Assembly (NCBI GenBank): GCA_024529925.1 | Contig: JAFEUB010000780.1 | Coordinates: 186,001-250,000, forward strand | DNA from: Ophthalmolycus amberensis | Taxonomy: Eukaryota; Chordata; Actinopteri; Perciformes; Zoarcidae | Reading direction: 5' to 3' | DNA: 64,000 nucleotides | In this document: piece after piece, positions 37,831 to 49,212 of the stretch | Numbering within the stretch: the first letter of the stretch is position 1 | Layout of the letters: each line of letters opens with the position of its first letter | Made by a program: the position numbers and the translations under genes | The notes under the pieces: model-generated | Seen by the model: the letters and a program-made list of their open reading frames with translations, nothing else | Databases searched by the model: none | What the model was told of the DNA's origin: nothing

Positions 37831-40800
37831 ACCAACATGGACGTTTAATCTCAGGACTAAACTTAAAAATAGCTGGCAATATTAAAACTATTGTTGAGAC
37901 CAGGTTGACTGCTCCATTTGCTGATTGAGTAATGGCTCAACCAAAAAGACAAAATGCCTTGAGGGGCAGTATGTCACAGCAGGTTGCAAGCTCAGAGAGC
38001 CAAACCATTTCAGAAATCAAGACGAAGCGGTTGAGATAGATCCCAAAGTCGATGCCAAATAGTGTCTTGTTACACACCGGTAAAGCACAGGCCCCACCGG
38101 TGGGCATCAGGGGACACTGGCGCTCGATGCCCTTTCTGAGCATTTCCTTTATAGAGCAGTCTGCAATCCGTTGGGTTGTTCCACCGAGGGCAGACCATGG
38201 AAATAGATAAAACTGCTGTAGGTGAAAACTATTTTGGTATATGCACAAAATGACACACCTGCTGCTTATCATTTCATACACGGTTTGTTGAACAAACCAA
38301 CAGAAAAAAACATTGTTTTAGGTAAATTATTTTTGAACAACTTTTGCATGCACGTGTGCATTTTTTAAGCCCTTGTGCCATGTGTATCAATGAACCATTT
38401 TTAGGGACAGTTTCTTTCCTCCCTCGCTGGCGTCTCATATTTACTGCTTGCATCAATGCTGTTGCTTTTCAAATGGAGCTCTGCTGTGACTTTGAATAGT
38501 TTCCATTCAGGCGATGTGCAGTGGTGGCCAGAGTCTGTTGGCACCGCGACAACTTTCATGCCTTCATCAAAGGTAGCTGAGCTTCAGAAGTCAGAGCGGA
38601 GCTCAGGGGTGAACAGGCCTCCTGCTAGGCAGCTCCACCTTAGAGCCCAGACAGCAAGCTTTGTAAAGACTTTGAAACAAAGGTGCTGATCTGAAGTTGT
38701 GTAGAAGGCCCTGAGCAGCTTCACCTTTACACTGCAGCACATTACACCCTCAGTGGTCTGCTCAAATCCGAGAATGCTCCAATGTGCCACGGTCAGGGAT
38801 AGTCTTAAAACTAGCTGTTAACACCACAAAGAGACTGTTGACATTCAGTCGAATCCTCTTGCATTGCTATGTTTCTGCTGACCACTAAATACTTAGGTAT
38901 TGGCAATATTTAAGTATTGAATAGCCAAAGGTAGCTCTCATGTGGTCACTGTTCAGTGAAGCTCCTAAATATAGTATCTTAATTGTGCAAATGCTCTTGT
39001 GTCCGATTATAGAAACGGACTCATTTTAGACTTAAAACATGAATATTCTTGAATTTTACTTTTCAGATTCAGTAATCTTGTATTTCAATATTTTGTACAC
39101 CAGGATTTACAATCCTGTCACAGTGATAATTTCTCTGAAAACATTTTTACTTGACATTAAGTTAAATGAATAAATGACCAACAGAAATCATACCAACTTA
39201 ATTCATCTAATCCATTATGATGATTAGTTATTGATGAAGAAATCTGCTGCAGAAAGCTGACGGTAACACTGTAAACGTGGTGTTTGGATGCAGGCTAAGT
39301 GGAAGCGGTGACCACTGAAAATACCGATCCATTATTCAGGGTTGCACAGCATCTCAGTTTAATGGGATCTTGCCACAGTGCCTCCATACAGAACACTCTC
39401 CATCCAGCATGTTCTTGTTTTTCGGTGTGCGATGACTTTATTTGTTTTGAGTCATATTTCCCTCCTTCACTGAGTATTCGCCGGCTCTTTAGCTGAGCTT
39501 TCAAACAATGGTCATTTGCGTGTTATAATAAATAGCTGAAAAATGATTTGTATAACGCTGAATGCCACTCGACCCCACGCATACGCTGTTTTCCCGCACT
39601 TGTTGGGAATGGAATCACATTTACAGAATAGGCTCAGCACTCTTTGAAGTTCTACAATTGACAGATGCAATTTTTTTTTTTTTTTTTACAATAACACTAC
39701 ACTCAGTGGTACTTACAGGCTCACCTGTTACAAGACTGCATTTAGAGCATGCCATTTGCTTTTATCCATTTCCGCCGCAGGTGAAAAGGTGCTAATAGCT
39801 GAAACAGCCTAACACAGTGGCGGGCACATTTATAAAATCCATCAGGGTTTTTTTTTTTATAAGTTTACATTCTTTGTAAGCAAAACTTCACTGATATTCC
39901 AGCCATTTTAATGCCAGCTCTTTATATGTCAAATAACTCCTCAGTGTGTTTACACTGCAGCCACGTTGTGAAAAAGAATCTTAGTGTTGCTCTGCTGAAA
40001 ATGAAAGACTGAAAGAAAAGGAATGGCTGATGGACAGAATGACTTAAATTATCTTTGGCTGTGGCTTATTGCCTGGAAGACCTATTTCTAATTAAACCTC
40101 CCCAGAATGTAACTTAATTACCTGGAGAGATAATCGGGCTCGCTTACTGTAAATACCATCTAAAGGTTGCAATTGTCATGCTTGCCAATGTAAATCCAAC
40201 CATCCCTCCTAATATGCACAGGCCCATAATCTCACTATTATCACCTTTTCTTGTCTTTTCTTTCACTGTTATCATTTTGTTGGCTTTATTAACACATTGG
40301 AAGTCATGCAAAGAGCGAGTTATAGCAGTGTAGGCTGTAGCTATGGAGGTCATTCTCTTCTTTTTAAGACGAAAGGAAGAAAAAGGAAGAGCCAGTAGGT
40401 AGAGCAAATCATTGACTGACAGGAACCAGCACAGCCACTGGCCTCCAGTCCTATGGGACAACCACAATGTGATTTCAAATTACCCAGCAGGAAAGACGCT
40501 GCAAGTGGATTTTGGGCAAAGAAAAGCGTCGAGACTAATTTGTTTAACTAGACACAGCTCCCTTACTGCTCCACAAGAATGTGGTTGAACAATAACGACA
40601 ATAAGAAGTGAGAGGAGGGCCACCTGAGTTTGTATGTTGAGGTCGACAGAACACGCAGTGTCACTTGACCTTCCGCTGACTTTCGGTGACGTTCATCTCG
40701 ACTGGCCTCGCTCCAAAGTTAGTCTCTTCGTCCTCGACACAGATTGACGAGAGCTTTCACTAATTCATTATTAATACTCACTAAGGGCTTTTCGACTTGT

Positions 40801-43800
40801 GTTCTATTGAAGTCACATAATTCTATCAACTCCTTGATAGTTTTACAGAATTCGAGATAAAAACAAAGGCACCAGAATGATTTCTGAGCAGTGTGTTAAG
40901 TGTATAAATCCATTTGTTGTTTTTCTTTTTGTGGTCAGTGCTGGCCTTTGAAGGAACTCTGTCCAAAACAGAGGAAGTCTATCAGCTGCTCTGTCCGAGT
41001 GGTGATGCTTGAAAATCGGAAATTTGACTTAAAACTATAAATTTTTCTAGGCTATAGGTAATGCCCTAAAAGCTTACAGACAACATTTACTATAAAGTAT
41101 TTTATTTTGCCCCGTAAAATAACATTCTAATAATCAAAAGAGCTGATTCAGAAAAAATGTAAACAATGTTTCATAAATTAGTGCAGGGCTGTGCGGTGGC
41201 TTGTCCAGGTGCGCTCCACATTGTTTTTATGTTCATACGGCTTATGAGGCGCGGCGCAAAAATGCTGGCCGTTTGATGAATCGCAAAGACAACCTGATAT
41301 GGAGAGTGCAGAAACGAGTACCGACAGCTTGTGAGAAGTGCTGATGCGCAAGAAAAAGTCAAAGTATACCAACGAGTGAACTGATGAAGTGCCGGCCCGA
41401 ATCTAAAAAAAGAGCCATGGTGTGGAGACAGTTATGAGACAAGCGTTGATGATAAATGCATCTCTATAATGACGCTACTGCGGCTATTGCTAGCATGTTC
41501 CTGTCTAGCAGGTAATTGGCTCACCAACAGTCACTACGTTGCCAAGTTTCCAGCGTCTCCTTTCTTTTGAGGATTCATGGATAAGCCGCTTTGCTGCATT
41601 TCTGGTGACCCGGCCTGTGCCAAAAACTGCAAAGAGAATTAGCTGTACATCAGGGCTGAAGGGCAATTCACACTGATCCCATCACGTTCTGTAGTGTCAT
41701 GTGATTTGACCTGTATTATTTGATTCCCGTTAGTAGCACAAACTGGATGAGCTAACACAGAAAAAAAAGTAGTCAAGGAGCATTAGCTGGGATGTGCCAA
41801 ACCCAGGGAGACAATGTGATCGAATTGCTTCTGTGGAGTGTTGACTCCGGGGCCCATCCTAAAGCAGCAATGTGCATAAGCCTTGCATGATGCCTCCAGT
41901 GAGTGGGCTTCAGTAGAAAACAATTGGCAAATCGGTATCGATGCATCCAGCGTGTTTCCCTCAAGAGCGACATTGTTTCTATTTGAACACATTAATATTT
42001 CATGCAGCACATTTGGAGTTCTCTCAAATGTCCCTCTTACTAAAACACTCTGTCTCCTCTGCCTCGAGGAATGGGCAACAGCAACTTCTTGTGGTGTCCA
42101 GCGCGCAGCAGGGTTCGCTTGTGTTATCTCTACCTAGCACACGTGGATGGTGAGCTAGAGGCTGCTCTGTGGTCATGTGACGATACCTCAATCCAGGCCA
42201 AGAGAAAACGAGAACAAGACAAATTCACCTCACAGACTGTAGTTCCGATTTGTGACCCTTTCATAGTTTCAGGATGGCACTGAGCGGTAGAATTTGTTCT
42301 ATATTATCACTGGGTGATATGCAACCTGTGCAAATGGAGCCACAAGTTTGAAATGTGTGGTAATTAAGGCTCATGATTATCTCAACCACATTACCGTTTA
42401 TGATACCATTTATTACAGTTATTATACTTTACATGTCTTCCATAGTAACCTGCCTTTGTACAGGTTCCAAACCCACAGACACTTAGCTTCTGTAGGTGAG
42501 TGTTACGATTTCACAATGAATTCCTGAGCTTTAAAGAAAGCGATCCAGAGACCGGACTTGAATAAAGACGTCTCCTCGCCACTGTTTCATGCATCTCAAA
42601 AGACATTTTGATTTGAGCAAGGCCCCTTCAGGTTCCCGTTTCAGGTGCTTTCATAAATCTGAAGCCTCTAGTGGTATTTATTCATGGCAACCTGTTCCTT
42701 TACACCAGGCACATCACACTCGGGTTTGCTTTCCCCCGCACCCCAAAGAGACAGCTGTCACCGCGGTGACGGCATCACCACAGTGGCAGAGCTGCAGCAC
42801 AGGACTGGATGGGATGTGCACTTAGTGCATATTTTACAGCTAAAATACAAACTGATTGATGCAACTACTCGCATTAAAACCGATTTTCTCTCTGTACCAG
42901 CATTTCTCTCGGCAGCCTCTTTTTTTTCTTTCTTTTGCTTGTTTTATTGATGTGACACAAACACACACACATGTGCAACAGACTGTTTGGAAGTAGGACA
43001 AAGGGGTAAAAATAATCAATCTGTGTTTGTGACTCCGCCGTGCAGCGCTGTCTCCAGCGATCCCTCTTATTTTGTGTGACTGTGATGAGGTATCCTCTTC
43101 ATTGCTTTTGAGAACATACTGTCTGTGTGATATTACAGAGCGGCCACTAATCAGAGGAGGGTTACTTTGCAGGCTTCAGATCTGGCAGGGCTGCGCCAAA
43201 GGTGGCCACACAATAAATCTGGCTTAATGAGCCTAATGAGTGATTCACAGTCGCACAGTCGCCCCTGACAGCAGGCAATTGTTAGCTGATTCACCTTCTC
43301 TGACCATTCTCAAGGACACCCTCCTCATTTCCACTCTACATATTTTGTAAGGTCAATGAAAGGAAGACATTGTGCTTGCAGCCACGCTGGCTGTGTTTAT
43401 CAGCATTTTCCCTTGCAGCCTGGAGAACAAAGGTTTCAGCTTCATTGTTTTCTCAAGTAAAACTTAGTGGCCTGACCCTTCAAGGAAACAAGTTGTTCAC
43501 AAAGTACTCCCAGAGGAACCAAGGGTGCATCAAAAAAATGAGTTTCAGCAAGTTGGAAAGAAATCAAAAAATATGAGCTTTGGGAATGTTTTCAAAGAGT
43601 TTAACAATAAAAGCATGCCAACTTTATTCATATTTTCTTTGTTAAGCCAGCCGAAACCCCTCGGGAGCTCAGTTTTCTTGATATGACTGTAGTGTGGAAA
43701 GCACACTGAAAATCAATGGAGCCCTGAAGGACAACCAACCAGCAAACTATGGGAAATCATTCAAGTGATTAAGGCAACAAGCAGTGCTGCGTTTATTGTT

Positions 43801-43855
43801 TGAATTTGAATTAGACATTACAAATTTGGAGGAAAAAGGAAATTGGAAGAATGAT

Positions 43856-44142
43856 GGGGCAGTGGTGATCACTGTTGCCTTGCAGCAAGGAGGGTCCTTG
43901 GTTCAAAACCTCCGGCTAGGTGGTGACTCATGTGCAGGTTTTCTCCACTCTATTCCCACAGACCAAACGCACAAAGGTTATATTAATTGGAGCCTGGTGT
44001 TAATGGTAGTATGTTCATATTTGTGAACCTTTTATAGACTGACAACCTGTCCAGGGTGTACGCTATCTGTCACCCATTGTGAGCTGGGATAGGCGCCAAA
44101 CCCCTGCAACCTTGCAAAGGATAAGTGGCTATGGATGGATAG
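43856..44142 (+). repeat. tRNA-like (B-box) dispersed repeat, degraded
   Basis: Contains GCAGTGGTGATCACTGTTGC, a B-box-like GGTTCAAAACC, and later GACAACCTGTCCAGGGTGTA, GAGCTGGGATAGGCGCC and GGATAAGTGGCTATGGATGG. This block order is a very common teleost interspersed repeat. The promoter-like boxes suggest tRNA ancestry, but the copy is too diverged to be a tRNA gene. Confidence 0.7.
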
Positions 44143-44199
44143 AGATGAGTGTAATGTTTCCAGAACAGCCTCCATGTTTTTCAACCTTCAGTTACTGAA

Positions 44200-44530
44200 A
44201 ACCATTGTAACGCCGTTTGCCTTGCTCAGAGTACATCTTTACCGTACCATGATTTAGCAGCTCACGTTTACGGCAGCTCCACAAGCATGTCGGAGAACTA
44301 CGGTGGCTTTTTAAGATAACGTAAAAAACGCGAAATGTTCCTGCTAGAGCTATTGGTTTGTCCGTTCAGGCCTACTGTAGAAACCTGCCTTTACAACACG
44401 ACGGACTCGGTGAAGAGGACCCACTCCCTATGTCGATATGAAGGGCCTCATTCTAAGCTAAATGAAAACATGGTTGTCAATATTATATTCCTTTTCTATG
44501 AATAGATCATCACCAGTACATTTTACGGAC
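44200..44530 (+). repeat. Dispersed repeat end, family shared with the 12400-13217 element
   Basis: Contains GGTTTGTCCGTTCAGGCCTA, CTGTAGAAACCTGCC, GAAGAGGACCCACTCCCTAT and a terminal part with ATATTATATTCC followed by GAATAGATCATCACC. This resembles a common fish element whose end also appears at 13080-13217. The limits are approximate. Confidence 0.45.
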
Positions 44531-44625
44531 TTTCTATGCGATTCTCATTCTTATTTTGACTGGAATCCAAAATGCACCTGTATTGCTGTGTTTAAGTCTT
44601 GCTTGTGTTTTGGCGTTTCCCATAG

Positions 44626-44784
44626 GCAAGCCCAAGGTTGAGCTGACCTACGACAAGATGTACACAGTAACCAGCCGGCTGACGTTCACTGTGAGTAAGG
44701 AGGATGATGGCGTACCAGTGGCTTGCATCGTAGACCACCCTGCAGTCAAGGACTTCCAAGCACAGATATACCTGGAGGTGCAGT
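44626..44784 (+). CDS. cadm1: cadm1 exon: C-terminal half of the first C2-type Ig domain
   Basis: This 159-nt exon lies between acceptor (gcgtttcccatag) and a strong donor (AGT|gtaagt). It is phase 1 at both ends and joins upstream as KELPGKPKVEL. It encodes the second half of Ig domain 2: MYTVTSRLTFTVSKEDDG, then VPVACIVDHPAV, ending in YLEVQ. These match CADM1 MYTVTSQL, KEDDGVPVICQVEHPAV and YLEVQY. The second domain-2 cysteine is at 44724-44726 and should pair with the one at 36579. The section after KPKVEL differs from the mammalian SEVEEWSD segment, as expected for a variable loop. A degraded dispersed repeat (44200-44530) ends only about 100 nt before the exon. Confidence 0.97.
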
Positions 44785-46963
44785 GTAAGTACTTTTGGTC
44801 AAAAATAAATATTAAATCTGCATGGATATTTAAGCTGTATTGTGCTAGTTTTGTGTGCCTCATCAGCTTAACTTGGAAATCCACGAATTAAATGGCATAA
44901 ACTTGCTACTTCTTCCCGAACTAAAGCTTGGTGTCGTGACATGTATGATAGTGTTAGTGAAGGAAATGATCTCCTTGCAAAGGTTATGATGAATACAAAG
45001 GAACAATTAGACTGCAATGGAATAGATTCTTCCATCGCTACTAATTAAATGACATCATTTCCACACATTTTCCACCCACTGAAACTTCTTCAATGTCATT
45101 AGAGGGAAACTATCTCAGTGTATGATGAATAGAAAGTGCAAATAGATTCAAACTCATGTTTACGAACATCTTCCAGAGAAATATACTTATGGACGGCATC
45201 AGTTTACCTTTGCACTTCTGTCTGAAAATGATATTTTTTTAGTCAAATCCACTTTATGCAATTTCAAGACTTATGCAGTAACCACTTTTAAAATAGGAGA
45301 AAATAACACAATTATACTGCACCCAAAAACTGCATTGTTTTTTCTGCATTTGTTTGTAAACGGGAGACGTCCTTGTGAATAAGGCCAAGTCAGTTTTTCC
45401 CTTGCCTAAATTTTGCCTATTTGGAGCTTAATTTTGCCTCCTTTCAGACATGCTAGCATGTTATGGTTGGTACCAATGGATTCCTTAGATTGTATAGTTT
45501 AATATGAAACCAATAGGTTTCAAGGGCCAAGGACAACGGCGTCCACGAGGAGTGCAAGAGGTTAATTGAGGTCAGAGGTCATGTTTTTATTGCTACAATG
45601 GATTTATTTGGAATGACAAAGGCATCACACATGAGTATTTGCAACAATTTACCACGTATAGTGGTACATATAAAAGGTATGACTATGACATTGGAAATGA
45701 ATCTAAACTGACTACTCAGCCATGTGAGAAGTAATTGAAATGCTGGGCCTTTGTAATGTGGCGTTTTAGATCTTTTCATTGATGCAAAATGATATAATTT
45801 ATGTATTTTATGCTTCTGTAACCTAATGTCTTTGGCCTCTGGCATGTCCTAGCATTCTATTTAAAAAATAAAAGTCTTCTGTAGCTATCTGACCTTTCCC
45901 TGGGGGAGCGAGAAGAGGAGATCAGCTCATCTACGGAGGCAGCATGGCATTTTGTTTGCCTGTGATAACAGGGAGCTCACATGGACCACCTAGCTCTGCA
46001 CCTCACACTGCTTCAGGCTCTGTGCGTACTGCAATGGACAGTACTGCACTGCACCTTCTCTTTTGATAATATACAGTTGAATATAAAATGTAGAGTGAGA
46101 GAATGATACTGTCGGTGGGGATTTCACAATTCTCTTCTTTGACTTCTCTTCTATGTCATATTTAGGAATCTGTAATGTATGTCTTTAGAGCAGTTTCTTG
46201 ATTTCCAAAATAATTTCCTTTTTATGTGCACCAACTAAAATTGATGAATTAATTAATTGGAAGTGTCTCACTCCCAACACTGTCCAGGTATTTATGTTAT
46301 GCACTAAGACATAGACATAATTACAATGTACTTATTCAGATTAGATTAGGGATTATTTGGTTCATAGGTTCATATGTCATACCAAATGTAATGACATGTT
46401 CTAAATAGTTCCGGATGTCTAAAGATTCCCGGTCTCCATTTCCCCTATAATTAGTCCCAAATTGCATCGTCCTTTCTACAAACCGTTAAGAATCTAGTTA
46501 CGTATCATTTCCTCCCTGTGAAACTACCGGCATAAACAACAGGATCCGTAAATTGAAGCTCACGTTTGCTGTCAAACTGTGTTTGTTTACTGATTATATA
46601 TTATACTGATAGACAAAGTGATTTACATTACAATCACTCACTGCGTTGGCAATTTGTGAGTGGAATGGAGTGCATTGTGTGGTAGGAAACAACAAAAAGG
46701 CCATTGTCAGGGGAAAGCATAATTAAATCAGCCTGTAATGTTTATGTGTATAAGCAAAGCAAGCTATTTTGCTCCGTTGCCTGGTTGGTTTTCCCTTAAG
46801 GTCAGCCGGCTGCGAAAAGATGGATAGTGTCATCTTGAGTGCTTATGAGGTGAGGCACACAATAAAGCAAATAATGCAGTTAGCATAATGATAACGGCCT
46901 CCTTGCATACTGTAGATGTTATTTCATTTCCACTGAAGTGGCAGTATCCAGATCTGGCGGTGC

Positions 46964-46985
46964 AGTGTGTGTGTGTGTGTGTGTG
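46964..46985. repeat. (TG) microsatellite
   Basis: An uninterrupted TG tract followed by a T run. Confidence 0.93.
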
Positions 46986-48574
46986 TTGTTTTTTTTCCCA
47001 TCAAGCAGAGACAAGAAAGCTCCGACATAACTACTTGAGGCTATCAAAACAACTTACAGATGCCTAGCGTCCTTCATGTTTATGGCTCCGAGATGACAAG
47101 GTCAGATGACGTTGTGAGCGAAGGAAAAGTTGCAGGATGCCATGTTGCGCCTGGAGTGGAAACGAAACCAAAGGGTTGTTGTCTAAAACCGTGCATGCCC
47201 ACTGAGCAGAAGACTTGGCTTTTCGCCCGTCTGCTGTCCATCACCAAGACTGAGAGTCGGCCACGGACAGGGTGTGATTTAGACAGATGGATGGCCAGAC
47301 ACGTGTTGTTTGTTGCAGAGAAGGTCGGACAGCAGTGTGAAACTTAACAGCCGGCTTTGAAATCATAACTCAGGCCCTCTGTCTGCAGGCTGATTAAAAA
47401 TGCAAGTAACGAATGGTGCATTTAGACTATAAAATGGGGAGAAAAGAACGATCAGAAAACTGTAATTACACCATTGTGACTCAGCAGTCTGTAGTGAGAT
47501 GACTCAGGTATTTATCGTGATGATCTGATGTAGGAGCAACAGAATAACATTGTGTTGCAAACAAGATAGGGCATAATGTGCTGAAAGCATTCAAGTGTGA
47601 TCTTCAGGTTAATTAAGCTATTGATGTTTTGCTGAAAAAATCTTTGCCATTATTTTAGATGGCACTGCTGGTGAAACAATCTTTGCTTTTGATGAATGTA
47701 GTGATTGTTTGAGCGACAGATTCTCTTACAATGCATACACTGTACACATGCACATTAAAGACATCTTAACATTTCAACGAAGGATATCACAATTTACCCT
47801 TTACTAAGCCCCGCCCTCCGTTGCTAATCCGTCAAGCTGTAAGAGCTACCGCGGATCCCACTCTGTCACTAACTGCACTCTTGCGAAGATAAAGATAGAA
47901 GTTCAAGCCTACAGATCACAGTGTAAAAGTGAACCGCCCCATAACCTGGAGATGGAACCAGAAGACATTCACTGTTACAATCATTAAAAAACATTTAAAA
48001 AAACAAACGCATGTATTTATAGTGGGATACCTTAAAAGGTGTACGTTTGAGCAGGACCTTTGTTGTCCTTGTTTTGTCTCAGTCTTCCTTTCAGTGCATG
48101 GTTACACTGAACTCAATCCCTTACCCAGATCCTAGCTTGAATGAAACATTTCATTTTTGTCCAGAATAAAGGATCATCTCTCACACCAAGACGAGAAAAA
48201 AGCTTTGATAACACCAGCAACAGTCAAGGGAGTGGGAACAATAGGAACTCCGTGGTAGCAAAGAATAGCACAGCAGCGACTGTCAAAGCACCCCACTGAT
48301 TGTCAAAACAACACCTACATTTTCTTTTCAGCTGCCTCAGCTCGTCAACAGTGTCTTCGGTTTTATGTAGCAACTTATTCGGGCAATGTCTTTGGACGTA
48401 CTCGGGGCTATGTGTGGTTCTGCCCTGCAACCACATCGATCATTCCCCAAAGCTTTGGCTCGTGTTTTGGTGTAAGGGTTGATTTAAAATACCATCAATA
48501 CTATGCCCACGGTAGACCCAACAAGAGTGATTTGATCCAAGGGAAGAGCGGGAAAGGCAGTCGTAGGAGGTGAA

Positions 48575-48594
48575 TATTACTCAGCTGAGTAATA
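48575..48594. repeat. 20-bp perfect palindrome with an E-box core
   Basis: TATTACTCAGCTGAGTAATA equals its own reverse complement. The centre is the E-box CAGCTG, flanked by ACTCA/TGAGT half-sites. Confidence 0.85.
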
Positions 48595-49115
48595 ATGTGA
48601 GGAGTCAGGTAAGACTCTCTGTGCTGCACACCTCCATGGATATGATTGGATGCTATTAGTCAGCAGGTAGCCTGATGGAGAGTGTGAAGCCAATCAGCTA
48701 ATGAGTCACTCAACTGTGGCGCTCTGCCTGAACAACGGTGCCTAATGTCTCTGCTGATGTGACATGAATCCTGACTGTTTGCTGCAGCTCCTCTTTGGAA
48801 GAATCAAGCCAAACACTTTGGGAAAGTTTGATAATTTGACACGCTACCAGAAAACCTAGATCACGTCGTTGCACATGGACATCATTTGTAGGATACTGGG
48901 TTGTGTTATATATTTTAAATCATATTTTACTGTATACAGTGAGAAAATCTTCTCACTGATTTGGTAGCTGTGCATGTTTATGAATGCTACAAACAACATA
49001 ACTGCAAATGGGAATCAATCAGAAAGAACAATATAGATGCAGAGCAAAGATAATGCATTGTCTGTTGTGTTGTCCCAGTAATTCATTCTCTGTCTCTCTC
49101 TCCCTTTCCTTTCAG

Positions 49116-49212
49116 ACAAACCAGAGGTAAAGATCATGGTAGAATTTCCTCAGGGTCTTACCAGGGAAGGAGAGAACCTGGAACTGACGTGTCAGGCCAA
49201 AGGCAAACCCCA
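49116..49212 (+). CDS. cadm1: cadm1 exon: N-terminal half of the second C2-type Ig domain
   Basis: This 97-nt exon has a very pyrimidine-rich acceptor (tctctccctttcctttcag) and a weaker donor (CCA|gtacga). It enters in phase 1 and leaves in phase 2, the only non-phase-1 intron seen, which is usual for an intron inside an Ig fold. It joins upstream as EVQYKPEVKI and encodes PQGLTREGENLELTCQAKGKP. This corresponds to CADM1 LQGLTREGDALELTCEAIGKP. The first domain-3 cysteine is at 49190-49192. The exon is not divisible by three, so skipping it alone would break the frame; it must be spliced together with the next exon (97 + 173 = 270 nt). Confidence 0.96.

Larger units (their letters stand above)
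36646..44625 (+). other. Intron within Ig domain 2 (about 8.0 kb)
   Basis: Intronic sequence. It contains a probable dispersed repeat (about 37540-37830), a T run (39669-39687), an AT-rich block with TAATTA-type sites (40085-40135), a tRNA-like B-box repeat (43856-44142) and a second dispersed repeat end (44200-44530). The rest, including 38300-39600 and 40500-43800, shows nothing specific to me. Confidence 0.8.
44785..49115 (+). other. Intron between Ig domains 2 and 3 (about 4.3 kb)
   Basis: Intronic sequence. It holds a TG tract (46964-46985), GC-richer sequence at about 47790-48130 that looks like an unclassified dispersed repeat with a short open frame (47880-47988), and a 20-bp perfect palindrome (48575-48594) followed by a TGAGTCACTCA motif. 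No exon is supported. Confidence 0.8.

Noticed and set aside
43856..44000. Possible tRNA gene from the B-box-like GGTTCAAAACC
   Set aside because: No cloverleaf with paired acceptor and anticodon stems could be traced; it fits a degraded tRNA-like dispersed repeat.
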